From NCBI RefSeq assembly GCF_000829825.1, contig NZ_JXSL01000025.1, forward strand, positions 1-64,000: 64,000 nt of DNA, read 5' to 3'. Shown here piece after piece: positions 17,352-25,459 of this stretch. How positions within the stretch are numbered: the stretch's first letter is position 1; every line of letters starts with the position of its first letter. The position numbers and the translations under genes are program-made. This stretch comes from Paramagnetospirillum magnetotacticum MS-1 (lineage in GTDB: Bacteria; Pseudomonadota; Alphaproteobacteria; Rhodospirillales; Magnetospirillaceae). The notes under the pieces are model-generated. The model saw only the letters and a list, made by a program, of their open reading frames with translations. It searched no databases and was not told the origin of the DNA.

Positions 17352-17358
17352 AAGCCCC

Positions 17359-17781
17359 ATGACCGCCGCCGGAACCCTGCCCCATATCACGGCCTTGCTC
17401 AATGCGGTGTCGCTGGGTTTCCTGGTGAGCGGATTCATACATATCCGCGCGGGCCGCAAGGACAGCCACCGCAAGGCCATGCTGGGCGCGGTGGGGGCTT
17501 CGGCCCTGTTCCTGGTGTTTTATGTGGTCTATCACTTCGCCGCCCCCATCTTCGTGTTCCGGGGAACGGGGCTGGTGCGGCCCGTCTACTACGCCTTGCT
17601 GATCAGCCATGTTCTGCTGGCGGCCCTGGTCACGCCCCTGGTCGTCCTGACCTTGCTGCGCGCGCTCAAAGGCCGCTTCGACCTGCATCCGAAAATCGCC
17701 CGCTGGACCTTGCCTTTGTGGCTTTACGTATCCATTACCGGCATCGTCGTGTATCTTATGCTGTATCATTTATACATCTGA
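17359..17781 (+). CDS. DUF420 membrane protein, probable cytochrome oxidase assembly factor (140 aa)
   Basis: A four-helix membrane protein of the DUF420 family. Conserved polar residues lie inside helices (HITALLNAVSLGFLVSGFIHI, split here by function; YVVYHFAAPIF; ISHVLLAALVTPLVV). DUF420 relatives such as Bacillus CtaM are needed for heme-copper oxidase maturation. The next gene encodes a heme O synthase-like enzyme, which supports the assignment by context. It begins 8 nt after the permease stop. Confidence 0.82.
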   Translation: MTAAGTLPHITALLNAVSLGFLVSGFIHIRAGRKDSHRKAMLGAVGASALFLVFYVVYHFAAPIFVFRGTGLVRPVYYALLISHVLLAALVTPLVVLTLLRALKGRFDLHPKIARWTLPLWLYVSITGIVVYLMLYHLYI

Positions 17782-17813
17782 TCCGCGGAGCAACCGCGGG
17801 CGCGGAGGCGGGT

Positions 17814-18665
17814 TTGACCTTCAGGCAATATATCGAGCTGTTGAAGCCGCGCATCGCCCTGATGATCGCGTTGACCGCCATCACCGGCTACGCGGCCGTG
17901 GCGACCAAGGTTGATCCGGTGGCGGTGCTGCTGCTGACCCTCGCCATGGTATTGGGCTCTGCCGCTTCGGCGGTGTTCAACCATGTCTGGGACCGCGATA
18001 TCGACCGCCTGATGCGCCGCACCGGGCGCCGTCCCATGGCGACGGGGGCGGGGACTCCGGCCTTGGGATTTACCCTGGCGGTGGTGCTGATGGTGGCCGG
18101 TATGGCCCTGGCCCATGCCGCCTTCAACTGGGTGGTGGCGCTGCACCTGTTTCTGGGCGGCTTCGTCTATGTGGCCATCTATACGGTCTGGCTGAAGCGC
18201 CGCCACTGGACCAACATCATCATCGGCGGCGCGGCGGGCAGTTTCGCCGTCCTGGCGGGCGCGGCGGCGGTGGACCAGACCCAGTGGCTGTTGCCCATGG
18301 TTCTGGCCCTGGTGCTGTTCTTGTGGACGCCCAGCCATTTCTGGTCGCTGGCCATTCTGCTGGCCGAGGATTACCGCCAGGCGGGGGTTCCCATGCTGCC
18401 GGTGGTGGTCGGCGCCAAGCGCACCGCCTGGTGCATCCTGGGCAACAGCCTGATCCTGGTGGCGGCTTCGCTTCTGCCCTGGTGGCTGGGGCTGCTGGGC
18501 GATGCCTATGGCATCATGGCGGCGGTTTCCGGCGCCGTGCTGCTGGGCTTCAATCTGGTGCTGGTCAAGGATACCAGCCGCCGCTGGGCGGGCTGGAACT
18601 TCGCCGCCTCCATGCCCTATCTGCTGCTGCTGTTCATCGCGGTATTCGTCGATAAGCACTGGTAA
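17814..18665 (+). CDS. ctaB: Protoheme IX farnesyltransferase-like UbiA prenyltransferase (283 aa)
   Basis: A UbiA-superfamily enzyme, most like heme O synthase, which adds a farnesyl group to heme B for terminal oxidases. The first Asp-rich motif is NHVWDRDIDRLMRRT and the second region YTVWLKRRHWTNIIIGGAAG. About eight to nine membrane helices are present. I place the start at TTG 17814 because GGAGG lies 6 nt upstream and LTFRQYIELLKPRI is the family's usual N-terminus. Longer frames read into the DUF420 gene. No oxidase subunit genes are in the window, so its oxidase must lie elsewhere. Confidence 0.88.
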   Translation: MTFRQYIELLKPRIALMIALTAITGYAAVATKVDPVAVLLLTLAMVLGSAASAVFNHVWDRDIDRLMRRTGRRPMATGAGTPALGFTLAVVLMVAGMALAHAAFNWVVALHLFLGGFVYVAIYTVWLKRRHWTNIIIGGAAGSFAVLAGAAAVDQTQWLLPMVLALVLFLWTPSHFWSLAILLAEDYRQAGVPMLPVVVGAKRTAWCILGNSLILVAASLLPWWLGLLGDAYGIMAAVSGAVLLGFNLVLVKDTSRRWAGWNFAASMPYLLLLFIAVFVDKHW

Positions 18666-18712
18666 GATCAAGTCCCGATGGGCGGTCCTTTATCGGGATC
18701 TGACATAAGAGG

Positions 18713-19549
18713 CTACTGCGCCATTTCCGCCAGATTGACGAAGAGCGGGCCGAAAATCTTTTCCGGCTCGCTTCCCCATTTTTCCATGAAGGCGGTCCGG
18801 CGTTCGGGCGTGAAGGTGTCGGGGCGGCACGAGGCGAACAGCGCCTGGAACAGACGCACCATATGGGCCTCGCTGAATTCGCGCAGCACCTTGTCCTCGG
18901 GCCGTTTGGGGATGAAGGCGTTGGACGCGGTGGAGACCGAGGACGGGCTGGAATTCATGATGATCAGGAACCAGTCCTTGCGCGGCTCGAAGCGGCGGAA
19001 GCTGCGCGCCATGGTGACCAGGACGTCTTCGAACACGGCGCGCGCGTCGTCATCGGCGTAGAAGTCGCCCCAGGCGACCATGCCCTCCTCGGTACGGTGG
19101 CGCTCGGCGGCCTTGTTGGCCCGGCCGCGCAGGACATCGAACGGCTCTTCGCCGATGATCATGCGGACCGCCGCGAAGAATTGCGGCAGATGCTTGCGCT
19201 CGATGCCGCTGTTCTTATCATCGAAGTAATCGGAGAAGGGGCGGGTAATGATCCGGCCCATGAAATCGGTGCGTTGCTGCTCGATCCGGCGCAGGGTGAA
19301 ACTGGAATCGCAGCCGTCCTCCCACAGGGCGTAATGCTCGGACAATGGGCCCCGCGCTGCCAGGACGGCCTTGGCCACGCGGCGGACGTCGTCCATGGTG
19401 ACGGCCCCATCCACCGAGGCTTCCTCAAGGATATCGGTCAATGCCATGATGGCGACCGCCGCGACACTGCGGCATCGTTTACCACCGGTCTCTCTCGGCA
19501 CCATGGCTCCGCCCGATTCGAGGGACGGTTCCGTTTCCTGGGCCCCCAT
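18713..19549 (-). CDS. Conserved-looking protein of unknown function (278 aa)
   Basis: No family recognised. It is soluble, mixed alpha/beta and rich in charged residues. Notable segments are GCDSSFTLRRIEQQRTDFMG, SDYFDDKNSGIERKHLPQFF and WGDFYADDDARAVFEDVLVT. The start at 19549 is preferred because AAGGTGA lies 5 nt before the ATG. An internal ATG at 19447 lacks such a site. Codon bias matches the host. An AT-rich tract with a Fur-like box lies upstream (19602-19620). Confidence 0.75.
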   Translation of the reverse strand: MGAQETEPSLESGGAMVPRETGGKRCRSVAAVAIMALTDILEEASVDGAVTMDDVRRVAKAVLAARGPLSEHYALWEDGCDSSFTLRRIEQQRTDFMGRIITRPFSDYFDDKNSGIERKHLPQFFAAVRMIIGEEPFDVLRGRANKAAERHRTEEGMVAWGDFYADDDARAVFEDVLVTMARSFRRFEPRKDWFLIIMNSSPSSVSTASNAFIPKRPEDKVLREFSEAHMVRLFQALFASCRPDTFTPERRTAFMEKWGSEPEKIFGPLFVNLAEMAQ

Positions 19550-19601
19550 ATCATTTCACCTTGGGAGATTGAACAAGACTGACAGGCCTTCCGAATCTAT
19601 T

Positions 19602-19620
19602 AATTATCATAATCATTGTT
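19602..19620. promoter_or_regulatory. AT-rich Fur/Irr-like box candidate
   Basis: AATTATCATAATCATTGTT contains overlapping ATNAT repeats resembling the Fur box GATAATGATAATCATTATC. It lies 53 bp upstream of the minus-strand gene starting at 19549. The match is partial, so this is only a hint of iron-responsive control. Confidence 0.3.
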
Positions 19621-19807
19621 CATGTTTATTTAAAGGCCTGACCTAAGTCGTCGTCCCTTGGATTGGGTTCTTGATGTCGTAGAATATTCATGTTGCAGCG
19701 CGACAAATAGACTTGATGCAATTCGCCACTGCCGTTTTCGGCCATATGACGGAAGAGCGGGGCAAATCCCCCTACCTGACCTCGGTCAATTGGACTAGAT
19801 TTTGGTC

Positions 19808-21619
19808 ATGAGCCAGCCGCAATCTTCCGCCGTCTTCTCTGATCGTCTTGCCGCTTTGCGGCGCGAATTGGAGCGCCGCAATCTGAGCGGCTTCGTCGTG
19901 CCGCGCGCCGACCAGCATCAAGGCGAATATGTTCCGCCCTCGGCCCAGCGCCTTGCCTGGTTGACCGGCTTCACCGGATCGGCGGGATCGGCGGTGGTGC
20001 TTGGCGGCAAGGCTGCGATTTTCGTCGATGGCCGCTATACGCTGCAGGTGGTGAGCGAGGTGGACACTGTGTTGTTCACCCCCCAGCATCTTACCGAAAT
20101 GCCGCCTCATTGCTGGTTGGCCGACGTGTTGTCCAAGGGCGACCGGCTGGGCTTCGACCCCTGGCTGCATACCCATGACCAGATTCAGACTCTGACCAAT
20201 ACCTGCGAAAGGGCGGGGGCCAGTTTGGTGCCTTGCCCGGACAATCCCCTGGACGCGGTGTGGACCGATCGCCCGGCGGCGCCCGCCACCCCCATCGTCG
20301 ATCATCCCGAATGCTTTGCTGGCCGTTCCGGCGAGGACAAGCGGAGCGACATCGCGGCCGAATTGTCGCGCGAGCACCTGGACGCCGCCGTGTTGAGCGC
20401 GCCGGAATCCTTGGCATGGCTGCTGAACATCCGGGCCGATGACGTGGCCTATACACCCTTGCCGCTGGGCTTTGCCATCATCCGTGCCGATTCCTCGGTG
20501 GATGTGTTCGTCGAACCTGGCCGCGTCCCCGTATCCTTGAGATCCCAATGGGGTGACGAGGTCAGGGTGACCGAGCCCGCCGGGTTCGAGGCCGCGCTTC
20601 GCCTGCTGGGGCGCGAGGCCAAGCGGGTTCGCCTGGATTCCACCTCGGCCCCCTTCCAGGTTTGGGAGACGTTGCGGGCGGCGGGTGCCAAGGTGGAGGC
20701 GGGGGCTGACCCATGCGCTCTGCCGCGCGCCTGCAAGAACAGTGTCGAGATGGCCGGGACCAGGGCCGCCCATCATCGCGACGCAATCGCCATGGTCCGC
20801 TTTCTCTCCTGGCTGGAGGACGCCACCCGGCGCGGCACGGTCGATGAGATGGCCGCTGCCGATGCCCTGGAGGGCTTTCGCAGCCGGGGAGAGCATTTTC
20901 GCGGCCTGTCCTTTCCCACCATCTCGGGGGCGGGCCCCAACGGGGCCATCGTCCATTACCATTCGACGCCCAAGACCAACCGGCCCCTGGCGGCGGGCGA
21001 TCTGTATCTGGTGGATTCCGGCGGCCAGTATCTGGACGGTACCACCGACATCACCCGCACCGTGCTGATCGGCGGCCCCGCCCCCATGGAAGCGCGCCGC
21101 CGCTTTACCCTGGTGCTGAAGGGCCATATCGCCCTGGCCCGCGCCGTCTTTCCCACCGGCACCACGGGCAGCCAGCTGGATGTGCTGGCCCGTCAGGCGC
21201 TGTGGTCCGAGGGACTGGATTACGATCACGGCACCGGCCATGGCGTGGGCAGCTTTCTGTCGGTCCACGAGGGCCCGCAGCGTATTTCCAAGCTGGGCAA
21301 TACCGTGCCGTTGAAGGCGGGGATGATTCTGTCCAACGAGCCCGGTTACTACAAACCCGACGACTATGGCATCCGCATCGAGAATCTGGTTCTGGTGACC
21401 CAGAGTCCCGCCCCGGCGGGGGCCGAGCGGGAGCTGATGGGGTTCGAGACCCTGACCCTGGTGCCCATCGACCGGGCCCTGGTGGATGCGGAATTGTTGG
21501 ATGCGGGCGAGCGGGAATGGCTGAACGCCTATCACGCCAGGGTGAGGGGCGCTCTCATGCCGCGGTTGGACGACGCGGCGGAGAGGGACTGGCTGGAGCG
21601 GGCGACGGCGGAGCTTTAG
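19808..21619 (+). CDS. pepP: Xaa-Pro aminopeptidase (M24 family, aminopeptidase P type, 603 aa)
   Basis: The enzyme removes N-terminal residues in front of proline. Two creatinase-like N-terminal domains (about 10-310) precede the pita-bread M24 domain. All five metal ligands are visible: two Asp in YLVDSGG and TTDITRT, His in GTGHGVGSF, and Glu in SNEPGYY and RIENLV. At about 600 residues it matches the long cytosolic aminopeptidase P class rather than the 440-residue E. coli type. ATG 19808 is chosen; a TTG at 19802 is also possible, and neither has a strong ribosome-binding site. It ends directly against the convergent hemerythrin gene. Confidence 0.93.
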   Translation: MSQPQSSAVFSDRLAALRRELERRNLSGFVVPRADQHQGEYVPPSAQRLAWLTGFTGSAGSAVVLGGKAAIFVDGRYTLQVVSEVDTVLFTPQHLTEMPPHCWLADVLSKGDRLGFDPWLHTHDQIQTLTNTCERAGASLVPCPDNPLDAVWTDRPAAPATPIVDHPECFAGRSGEDKRSDIAAELSREHLDAAVLSAPESLAWLLNIRADDVAYTPLPLGFAIIRADSSVDVFVEPGRVPVSLRSQWGDEVRVTEPAGFEAALRLLGREAKRVRLDSTSAPFQVWETLRAAGAKVEAGADPCALPRACKNSVEMAGTRAAHHRDAIAMVRFLSWLEDATRRGTVDEMAAADALEGFRSRGEHFRGLSFPTISGAGPNGAIVHYHSTPKTNRPLAAGDLYLVDSGGQYLDGTTDITRTVLIGGPAPMEARRRFTLVLKGHIALARAVFPTGTTGSQLDVLARQALWSEGLDYDHGTGHGVGSFLSVHEGPQRISKLGNTVPLKAGMILSNEPGYYKPDDYGIRIENLVLVTQSPAPAGAERELMGFETLTLVPIDRALVDAELLDAGEREWLNAYHARVRGALMPRLDDAAERDWLERATAEL

Positions 21620-22024
21620 TTACTCAACCCAGCCGTGGTCGAGAGCGAAGCCCGAGGTGACGTAATCCATGGTCGCCCGGTGTTCCAGGAACCATTGCGG
21701 CAGGTCCACGGCGAAGTATTCCGCGCAAGAATCGCCGCCCTCCAGGCTGCGGATCACCTCGTCCAACTGGCCCAGGACACGCATATGCTCGTCCCTGTGC
21801 GGCTCCAGAGCGAAGAATCCGGTCTTGACCATCATCTCCTCCTCGCGGGCGAAATGCTCGGCGCAGTGATGGGCAAAGGCGCGGGCCAGTTCCAGGCGCT
21901 CGGCCCCAGAGGCGGCGGCCAGGCGGTTGATCATCTCCACCGCCTCGCAGTGATCGCGATCCACGAAGCCGACGCCGAGCAGCAGGGGCTCGCCCCAACG
22001 GATGACCGCATGCCGAGCTATCAT
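21620..22024 (-). CDS. Bacteriohemerythrin (134 aa)
   Basis: A single-domain O2-binding di-iron protein. The ligand pattern is complete: His in VDRDHCEAVEMINRL, His and Glu in HHCAEHFAREEEMM, two His in HRDEHMRVL, and His plus Asp in FLEHRATMDYV. It has no signal peptide, so it is cytoplasmic. Hemerythrins are abundant in magnetotactic bacteria and are thought to buffer or sense oxygen. Three small Cys-containing genes lie upstream on the same strand (22125-23056), possibly in the same transcript. Confidence 0.93.
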   Translation of the reverse strand: MIARHAVIRWGEPLLLGVGFVDRDHCEAVEMINRLAAASGAERLELARAFAHHCAEHFAREEEMMVKTGFFALEPHRDEHMRVLGQLDEVIRSLEGGDSCAEYFAVDLPQWFLEHRATMDYVTSGFALDHGWVE

Positions 22025-22124
22025 GGTATTGCCTTCTCAATTCCGCCAAAACGGCGGCAATTTACGCCATTGCCGTCCGGACGCAAGAAAAAGCCATAGC
22101 TAAAATGTGGATATGCGCTAGCCG

Positions 22125-22379
22125 CTATCCCGCCAGCAATTGCGCCCGGTTGCGGAAGAAGGAGCAGGCGAGGCAGGGATCATCGCTGCGTAGCTTTTCC
22201 GAATGATCGATCCGCACCACCCAACAACCATCGTGGTCGGAGCGCATGAGGTCATTGCCGCGCCCAATGCGGCTGACCGATGCCACCGCCTCTGGGCAGC
22301 CGGCACATGGCAGAGCGTGGCCGTTATGCGGACAAGCCGTTGCCGGGTCGCGGCTTTCGCACAGGGCTTCTTCCGACAT
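22125..22379 (-). CDS. Small Cys-rich protein, putative metal-binding (84 aa)
   Basis: Family not recognised. Seven Cys occur in 84 residues, including two CxxC pairs (CAGC and CLAC) and further Cys and His that could complete a zinc or Fe-S site. The start at 22379 is supported by GGAGG 5-8 nt upstream. It lies between the hemerythrin gene and another small Cys-rich gene, all on the minus strand. Confidence 0.65.
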   Translation of the reverse strand: MSEEALCESRDPATACPHNGHALPCAGCPEAVASVSRIGRGNDLMRSDHDGCWVVRIDHSEKLRSDDPCLACSFFRNRAQLLAG

Positions 22380-22424
22380 GCAGGCCTCCGGGGGGTGCAA
22401 TGAAAACCTTGGGGAAAACCGTCG

Positions 22425-22688
22425 CTAGCGGAAGGCCGTAACCGGTGACAACAGATGGCGCAATCGGTCCACGAGGCGTGAGCGGACAGGCGCCCCGTCG
22501 TGCAGATCACCGGCGCAACGGGCAATCTCGCGGGCACAGGCATCGTGATGGATACAGGTTGAATCCTCGGGACAGTGAGCGATATCGCCGAGGATGACCA
22601 GCGCGTCCACCCAGACGCCGCAAGCGATACAATTGGTCGTCGCCGCGAACTTGCTTTGACAGGCCGTGGGCAGGTCATAATTCGTCAT
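22425..22688 (-). CDS. Small Cys-rich protein of unknown function (87 aa)
   Basis: Seven Cys in 87 residues: TACQ, NCIACG, HCPEDSTC, DAC and RCAG. This suggests a metal-binding or disulfide-stabilised fold. I place the start at 22688 (MTNYDLPTACQ); no clear ribosome-binding site is visible, and a longer start at 22736 exists. It has the same orientation as the preceding small Cys-rich gene. The two share Cys density but no obvious alignment. Confidence 0.55.
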   Translation of the reverse strand: MTNYDLPTACQSKFAATTNCIACGVWVDALVILGDIAHCPEDSTCIHHDACAREIARCAGDLHDGAPVRSRLVDRLRHLLSPVTAFR

Positions 22689-22771
22689 GGGGCGATGATA
22701 GGTGTGGCGAGAGCGATTCTCAACCACATCTTCCATGCGGGATTCACGGGGCGATCATGCGGAGGCCCGTA

Positions 22772-23056
22772 TCAGGCCGTCAGCGCCAGAACCCGATCAT
22801 GCTCGGCGGCGGCGATGGCGGCTGCGGATCGCCGCGACGCCACGATCATGGCCATCCACGAGCAGCCCAGCCGGTTGGGGCACGACACCAGCGCATTGCA
22901 GGCCCCGGCGTTGCGCAGCACGGACAGAGCCTCATCGGATGACAGAGCGTCGTCCGCCAGTCCGATCAACCTGTCAAAGGCACAATGCCCGCTGTCACGC
23001 CGCCCCATGGCCGCAAACCCCTGTTCAATATCGAGGAGATATTTAACTGGAATCAC
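22772..23056 (-). CDS. Small hypothetical protein with four Cys (up to 94 aa)
   Basis: Unknown function. The Cys occur in SGHCAFDRL, AGACNAL and SCPNRLGCS, followed by an Ala-rich helix. The frame can start at GTG 23056 or at ATG 23008; neither has a strong ribosome-binding site. It is the last host-like gene before the island boundary at 23142 and would have lain just downstream of guaA before the insertion. Confidence 0.45.
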   Translation of the reverse strand: MIPVKYLLDIEQGFAAMGRRDSGHCAFDRLIGLADDALSSDEALSVLRNAGACNALVSCPNRLGCSWMAMIVASRRSAAAIAAAEHDRVLALTA

Positions 23057-23141
23057 GAAAATGACAATCGGGCGGAAGCCCCATTCATCAAACGATAATG
23101 TTGACGAAAGTTGATGTTAACCAATCGCTCGTGACGACTTC

Positions 23142-23151
23142 ATTCCCACTC
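23142..23151. other. Distal attachment site of the guaA island
   Basis: ATTCCCACTC matches the guaA-proximal copy exactly; with flanks, TTCATTCCCACTCAAT versus CTTATTCCCACTCGAT. Composition changes sharply here from GC-rich to AT-rich. Confidence 0.75.
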
Positions 23152-23406
23152 AATAATTTTTTCTCTGCATCATATTGATTTACAATGCATTTTCAAAACT
23201 TTGTTAGTTTTTCACATGCAATAAACCAACAATACTAAGTATTGTATCACAATTCTGCGGAAAAATCAAGATTTAGATGTCAAAAGTGAATTGAAGTGTG
23301 GTTATTGATGAAAAATATAGCAAATAACCATGCCCTGGGAGTGCCATGTTCAAAGCATTCTTTTATTCAGAAAGAAACCGCAATCATCTATATGTATTAA
23401 TATACT
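23152..23406. other. AT-rich island end without genes
   Basis: About 250 bp of strongly AT-rich DNA with no convincing reading frame. It contains the palindrome CAATACT-A-AGTATTG (23230-23244). This could be a recombinase or excisionase binding area, or an intergenic remnant. Nothing else was recognised. Confidence 0.45.
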
Positions 23407-23670
23407 TTATTCTTGGCCGAGGGGCATACTGTTGTATTGTTTATAAATATACGCCTCGACAGCGTTTCGTATAATCTCGCTTTCGGATAGGCCCGTATAA
23501 TCGGAAATTGCCCGCAAATCTGCCCGAAGATTCTCTGAAATTCGAAATGATTTAGGAATGGTTGATCTGCCACAAAGCCCGCCTCCCATAAAGTGTCTTG
23601 CCTCATGCCATCCGCTTGATGCCGACTTTATGTCATAAATCTGATCCAAGAATCCCTTAATATCTCTCAT
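23407..23670 (-). CDS. Ribbon-helix-helix domain protein (87 aa)
   Basis: Residues about 38-80 match the CopG/Arc-type ribbon-helix-helix pattern: the strand TIPKSFRIS, then helix ENLRADLRAISDYTG, then LSESEIIRNAVEAYIYK. Such proteins bind DNA as dimers and often act as antitoxins or island regulators. No toxin gene is obvious next to it. A 9-bp palindrome lies just upstream of its start (23703-23723), a plausible self-regulation site. The N-terminal 35 residues are unassigned. Confidence 0.7.
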   Translation of the reverse strand: MRDIKGFLDQIYDIKSASSGWHEARHFMGGGLCGRSTIPKSFRISENLRADLRAISDYTGLSESEIIRNAVEAYIYKQYNSMPLGQE

Positions 23671-23702
23671 GCAGTACTATCCTTTGATTGCCACCATAGA
23701 TC

Positions 23703-23723
23703 ACAACAGGCTTCGCCTGTTGT
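23703..23723. promoter_or_regulatory. Perfect palindrome between divergent island genes
   Basis: ACAACAGGC-TTC-GCCTGTTGT is a 9-bp perfect inverted repeat located 33 bp upstream of the ribbon-helix-helix gene and 62 bp upstream of the divergent gene at 23785. An operator for the adjacent DNA-binding protein is the simplest reading; a hairpin in a leader RNA is the alternative. Confidence 0.45.
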
Positions 23724-23784
23724 CAGCGAAGCTGAACTACCTATTTCTTCGTTGCAGTAATGCTTTTGAACGCACTTACTCACG

Positions 23785-24306
23785 GTGAATGACTGTCGAG
23801 ATGCGCTGAACGATGTGGATTGTATTGTTCTACGTGTTTCGCTGGCAGAAACCCATTCCCAGAGGATTGAAAGCTTGAAGGCCGCCGTGATGGCATTATC
23901 GCCGCCAGCCAAGCGCCCCGCTAATCAGGCCCAGTTCAATTTGACGGCCAATCGCAGCATGAGCTTGACCAATTTGAGGGTTATGCTGCGGCTTTACGGG
24001 TATTGGCTAGAATCTGATGGCGATCTGGAGCTGACTTGCCGTCGATACCACGAATGGGCAACCGCCTGGAACAAGCAGGTGGAAGACAAAGGCTGGAAGC
24101 GCTCCAAGGCCGCTGTCCCTCCCAACCTTACGCAGTATATGGAGTGCCTTAATTCCATTACGGCCTCTGGTGGGAAGGGCAAGACAAAGAGCGGCGGGGG
24201 CAAGGCAGGCTATGATGCACTGCGGGCTGATATGCGCCGTTACATCCGGCGGGCACAGAAGATCGCCCAGAATGTAGGAAAAGGTGTCTTCCCTGGAACC
24301 TATTGA
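23785..24306 (+). CDS. Island protein of unknown function (173 aa)
   Basis: Not recognised. The protein is basic in its C-terminal half (RRYIRRAQKIAQNVGKGVFP) with a Gly/Lys-rich linker (GGKGKTKSGGGKAG). The middle contains YHEWATAWNKQVEDKGWKRS. The basic, linker-rich make-up suggests nucleic-acid contact, but that is inference. The next gene starts just after its stop. Codon bias is weaker than in the host genes. The true start is uncertain. Confidence 0.55.
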   Translation: MNDCRDALNDVDCIVLRVSLAETHSQRIESLKAAVMALSPPAKRPANQAQFNLTANRSMSLTNLRVMLRLYGYWLESDGDLELTCRRYHEWATAWNKQVEDKGWKRSKAAVPPNLTQYMECLNSITASGGKGKTKSGGGKAGYDALRADMRRYIRRAQKIAQNVGKGVFPGTY

Positions 24307-24323
24307 TCGGGAATCTGGATCAC

Positions 24324-24662
24324 ATGAGCGATTCATCGACAGCCGTCATAAGCATCCTGAAGCTCAGCCCAATCAATGGTTCCGGTGATATGCTGGGCTT
24401 GGCCGATGTGGAAATGATTCTTGATGGCGTTGCCATTATCCTCCACGGCGTTCAACTCCGGGCCAACGGCAAGAGGACAGAGGTACGGCTGCCTCGTTAC
24501 CGAGCACCGGATGGTAACTGGGTAGCTGCAATCAGCCTCCCAGATGAGGTAAAGGGGCCAATGGGCGATGTGGTCATTGCCGCAGGGTTAGAGGCAGGTC
24601 TCTTGCGGGAAACTTCTGCCGACATTATGGCGGATCCACGGACCGCATGCGAGTTCAGATAG
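24324..24662 (+). CDS. SpoVG-like protein (112 aa)
   Basis: The pattern resembles the SpoVG fold: VISILKLSPINGSGDMLGLA, then DVEMILDGVAIILHGVQLRA, then VRLPRYRAPDGNWVAAISLP. In firmicutes SpoVG binds nucleic acids; similar domains occur on phages and integrated elements in proteobacteria. The assignment rests on pattern memory and has not been checked. Start ATG 24324 (MSDSSTAVI) is preferred to TTG 24303, which overlaps the previous stop. It probably shares a transcript with the gene at 23785. Confidence 0.5.
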   Translation: MSDSSTAVISILKLSPINGSGDMLGLADVEMILDGVAIILHGVQLRANGKRTEVRLPRYRAPDGNWVAAISLPDEVKGPMGDVVIAAGLEAGLLRETSADIMADPRTACEFR

Positions 24663-24730
24663 TGTTCGATGAGGCCTGCGATACTCCAAAACGATGCCGA
24701 TCATGCGGCGGAAAGCAAATGGCGTGTGTT

Positions 24731-25369
24731 TTAGTTTTTATCAGAAATCAATGGTATTAGCGGCTGATACATCTCTGGAGAAACGATAGGCGCATTGATT
24801 ATCGCCGTACTTTCTTGCCCCTGATGAAAATATTCACGCTCCTTAAATCCTGTGATCATGGCTAAGTACTTCCACGGCATCTTTCGAATTTCCGCATTAA
24901 ACCGTGAAGCAGATTCGTTGTACATAACCCTATTGTTGGCGATCCTCTCCTCCATTTCAATCAGTGACGCCATCATAAACTTATACGATTTTACAGATTT
25001 AATGTCTGGATACCGCTCAGAATAAGCAATTACCTTTCCGAGGGCAGCGCCAAATCCATCCTGAACAAAAGTCTTTTCAATTTTGAGCGCATCGTCTTTT
25101 TTAGTTGCAACATTGACGCCTTCCGCTCTCTTATCAGAGCTATTATTGAACACAGAACTTTCTAGCGATGAATGATTAACTGTTAGGTTAATCAGGTTGC
25201 CGAACAGATTATTCCGCCTTTGTATCTCCACCTCAAAATTTGATCTCTTCGACTGAGCATCCTCCCGCATTGCCAGAAATTCATTGTAACGCAACAGCCC
25301 AGACGCAAACACTACGAGGACTGTGATTGCGGAAATTGCCCGAAAAACATATTTGAATTGAAGGTTCAT
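24731..25369 (-). CDS. LemA-family membrane-anchored protein (212 aa)
   Basis: One N-terminal membrane helix (about residues 8-28) is followed by a long helical domain. LemA landmarks are NFEVEIQRRNNLFGNLINL in the first helix pair, YPDIKSVKSYKFMMASLIEM, then ERIANNRVMYNESASRFNAE. It ends ITGFKEREYF, near the C-terminal FGFKxxEYF motif of LemA. The magnetosome protein MamQ is also a LemA relative, but nothing else here is magnetosomal. The start at 25369 has GAGGGG just upstream. Function in the island is unknown. Confidence 0.78.
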   Translation of the reverse strand: MNLQFKYVFRAISAITVLVVFASGLLRYNEFLAMREDAQSKRSNFEVEIQRRNNLFGNLINLTVNHSSLESSVFNNSSDKRAEGVNVATKKDDALKIEKTFVQDGFGAALGKVIAYSERYPDIKSVKSYKFMMASLIEMEERIANNRVMYNESASRFNAEIRKMPWKYLAMITGFKEREYFHQGQESTAIINAPIVSPEMYQPLIPLISDKN

Positions 25370-25459
25370 GCAGCCCCTCTGGTTATGGCATATATTACCC
25401 CCCAGCAGCTGCCCTTGAACAGGGGTGAGGCGGGTCAAGAAACTGATGGGGCGATGGGT

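Noticed and set aside
15588-17480. 630-codon minus-strand frame opposite the SDR and permease genes
   Set aside because: Composition (Gln, His, Arg, Gly) is typical of antisense shadows in GC-rich DNA and the plus strand has clear families.
23397-23606. Alternative minus-strand frame overlapping the RHH gene
   Set aside because: The competing frame has a clear ribbon-helix-helix pattern; this one has none.
24731-25369. LemA-like protein as a magnetosome (MamQ) gene
   Set aside because: MamQ is a LemA relative, but no other magnetosome genes are nearby and the gene sits on an unrelated island.
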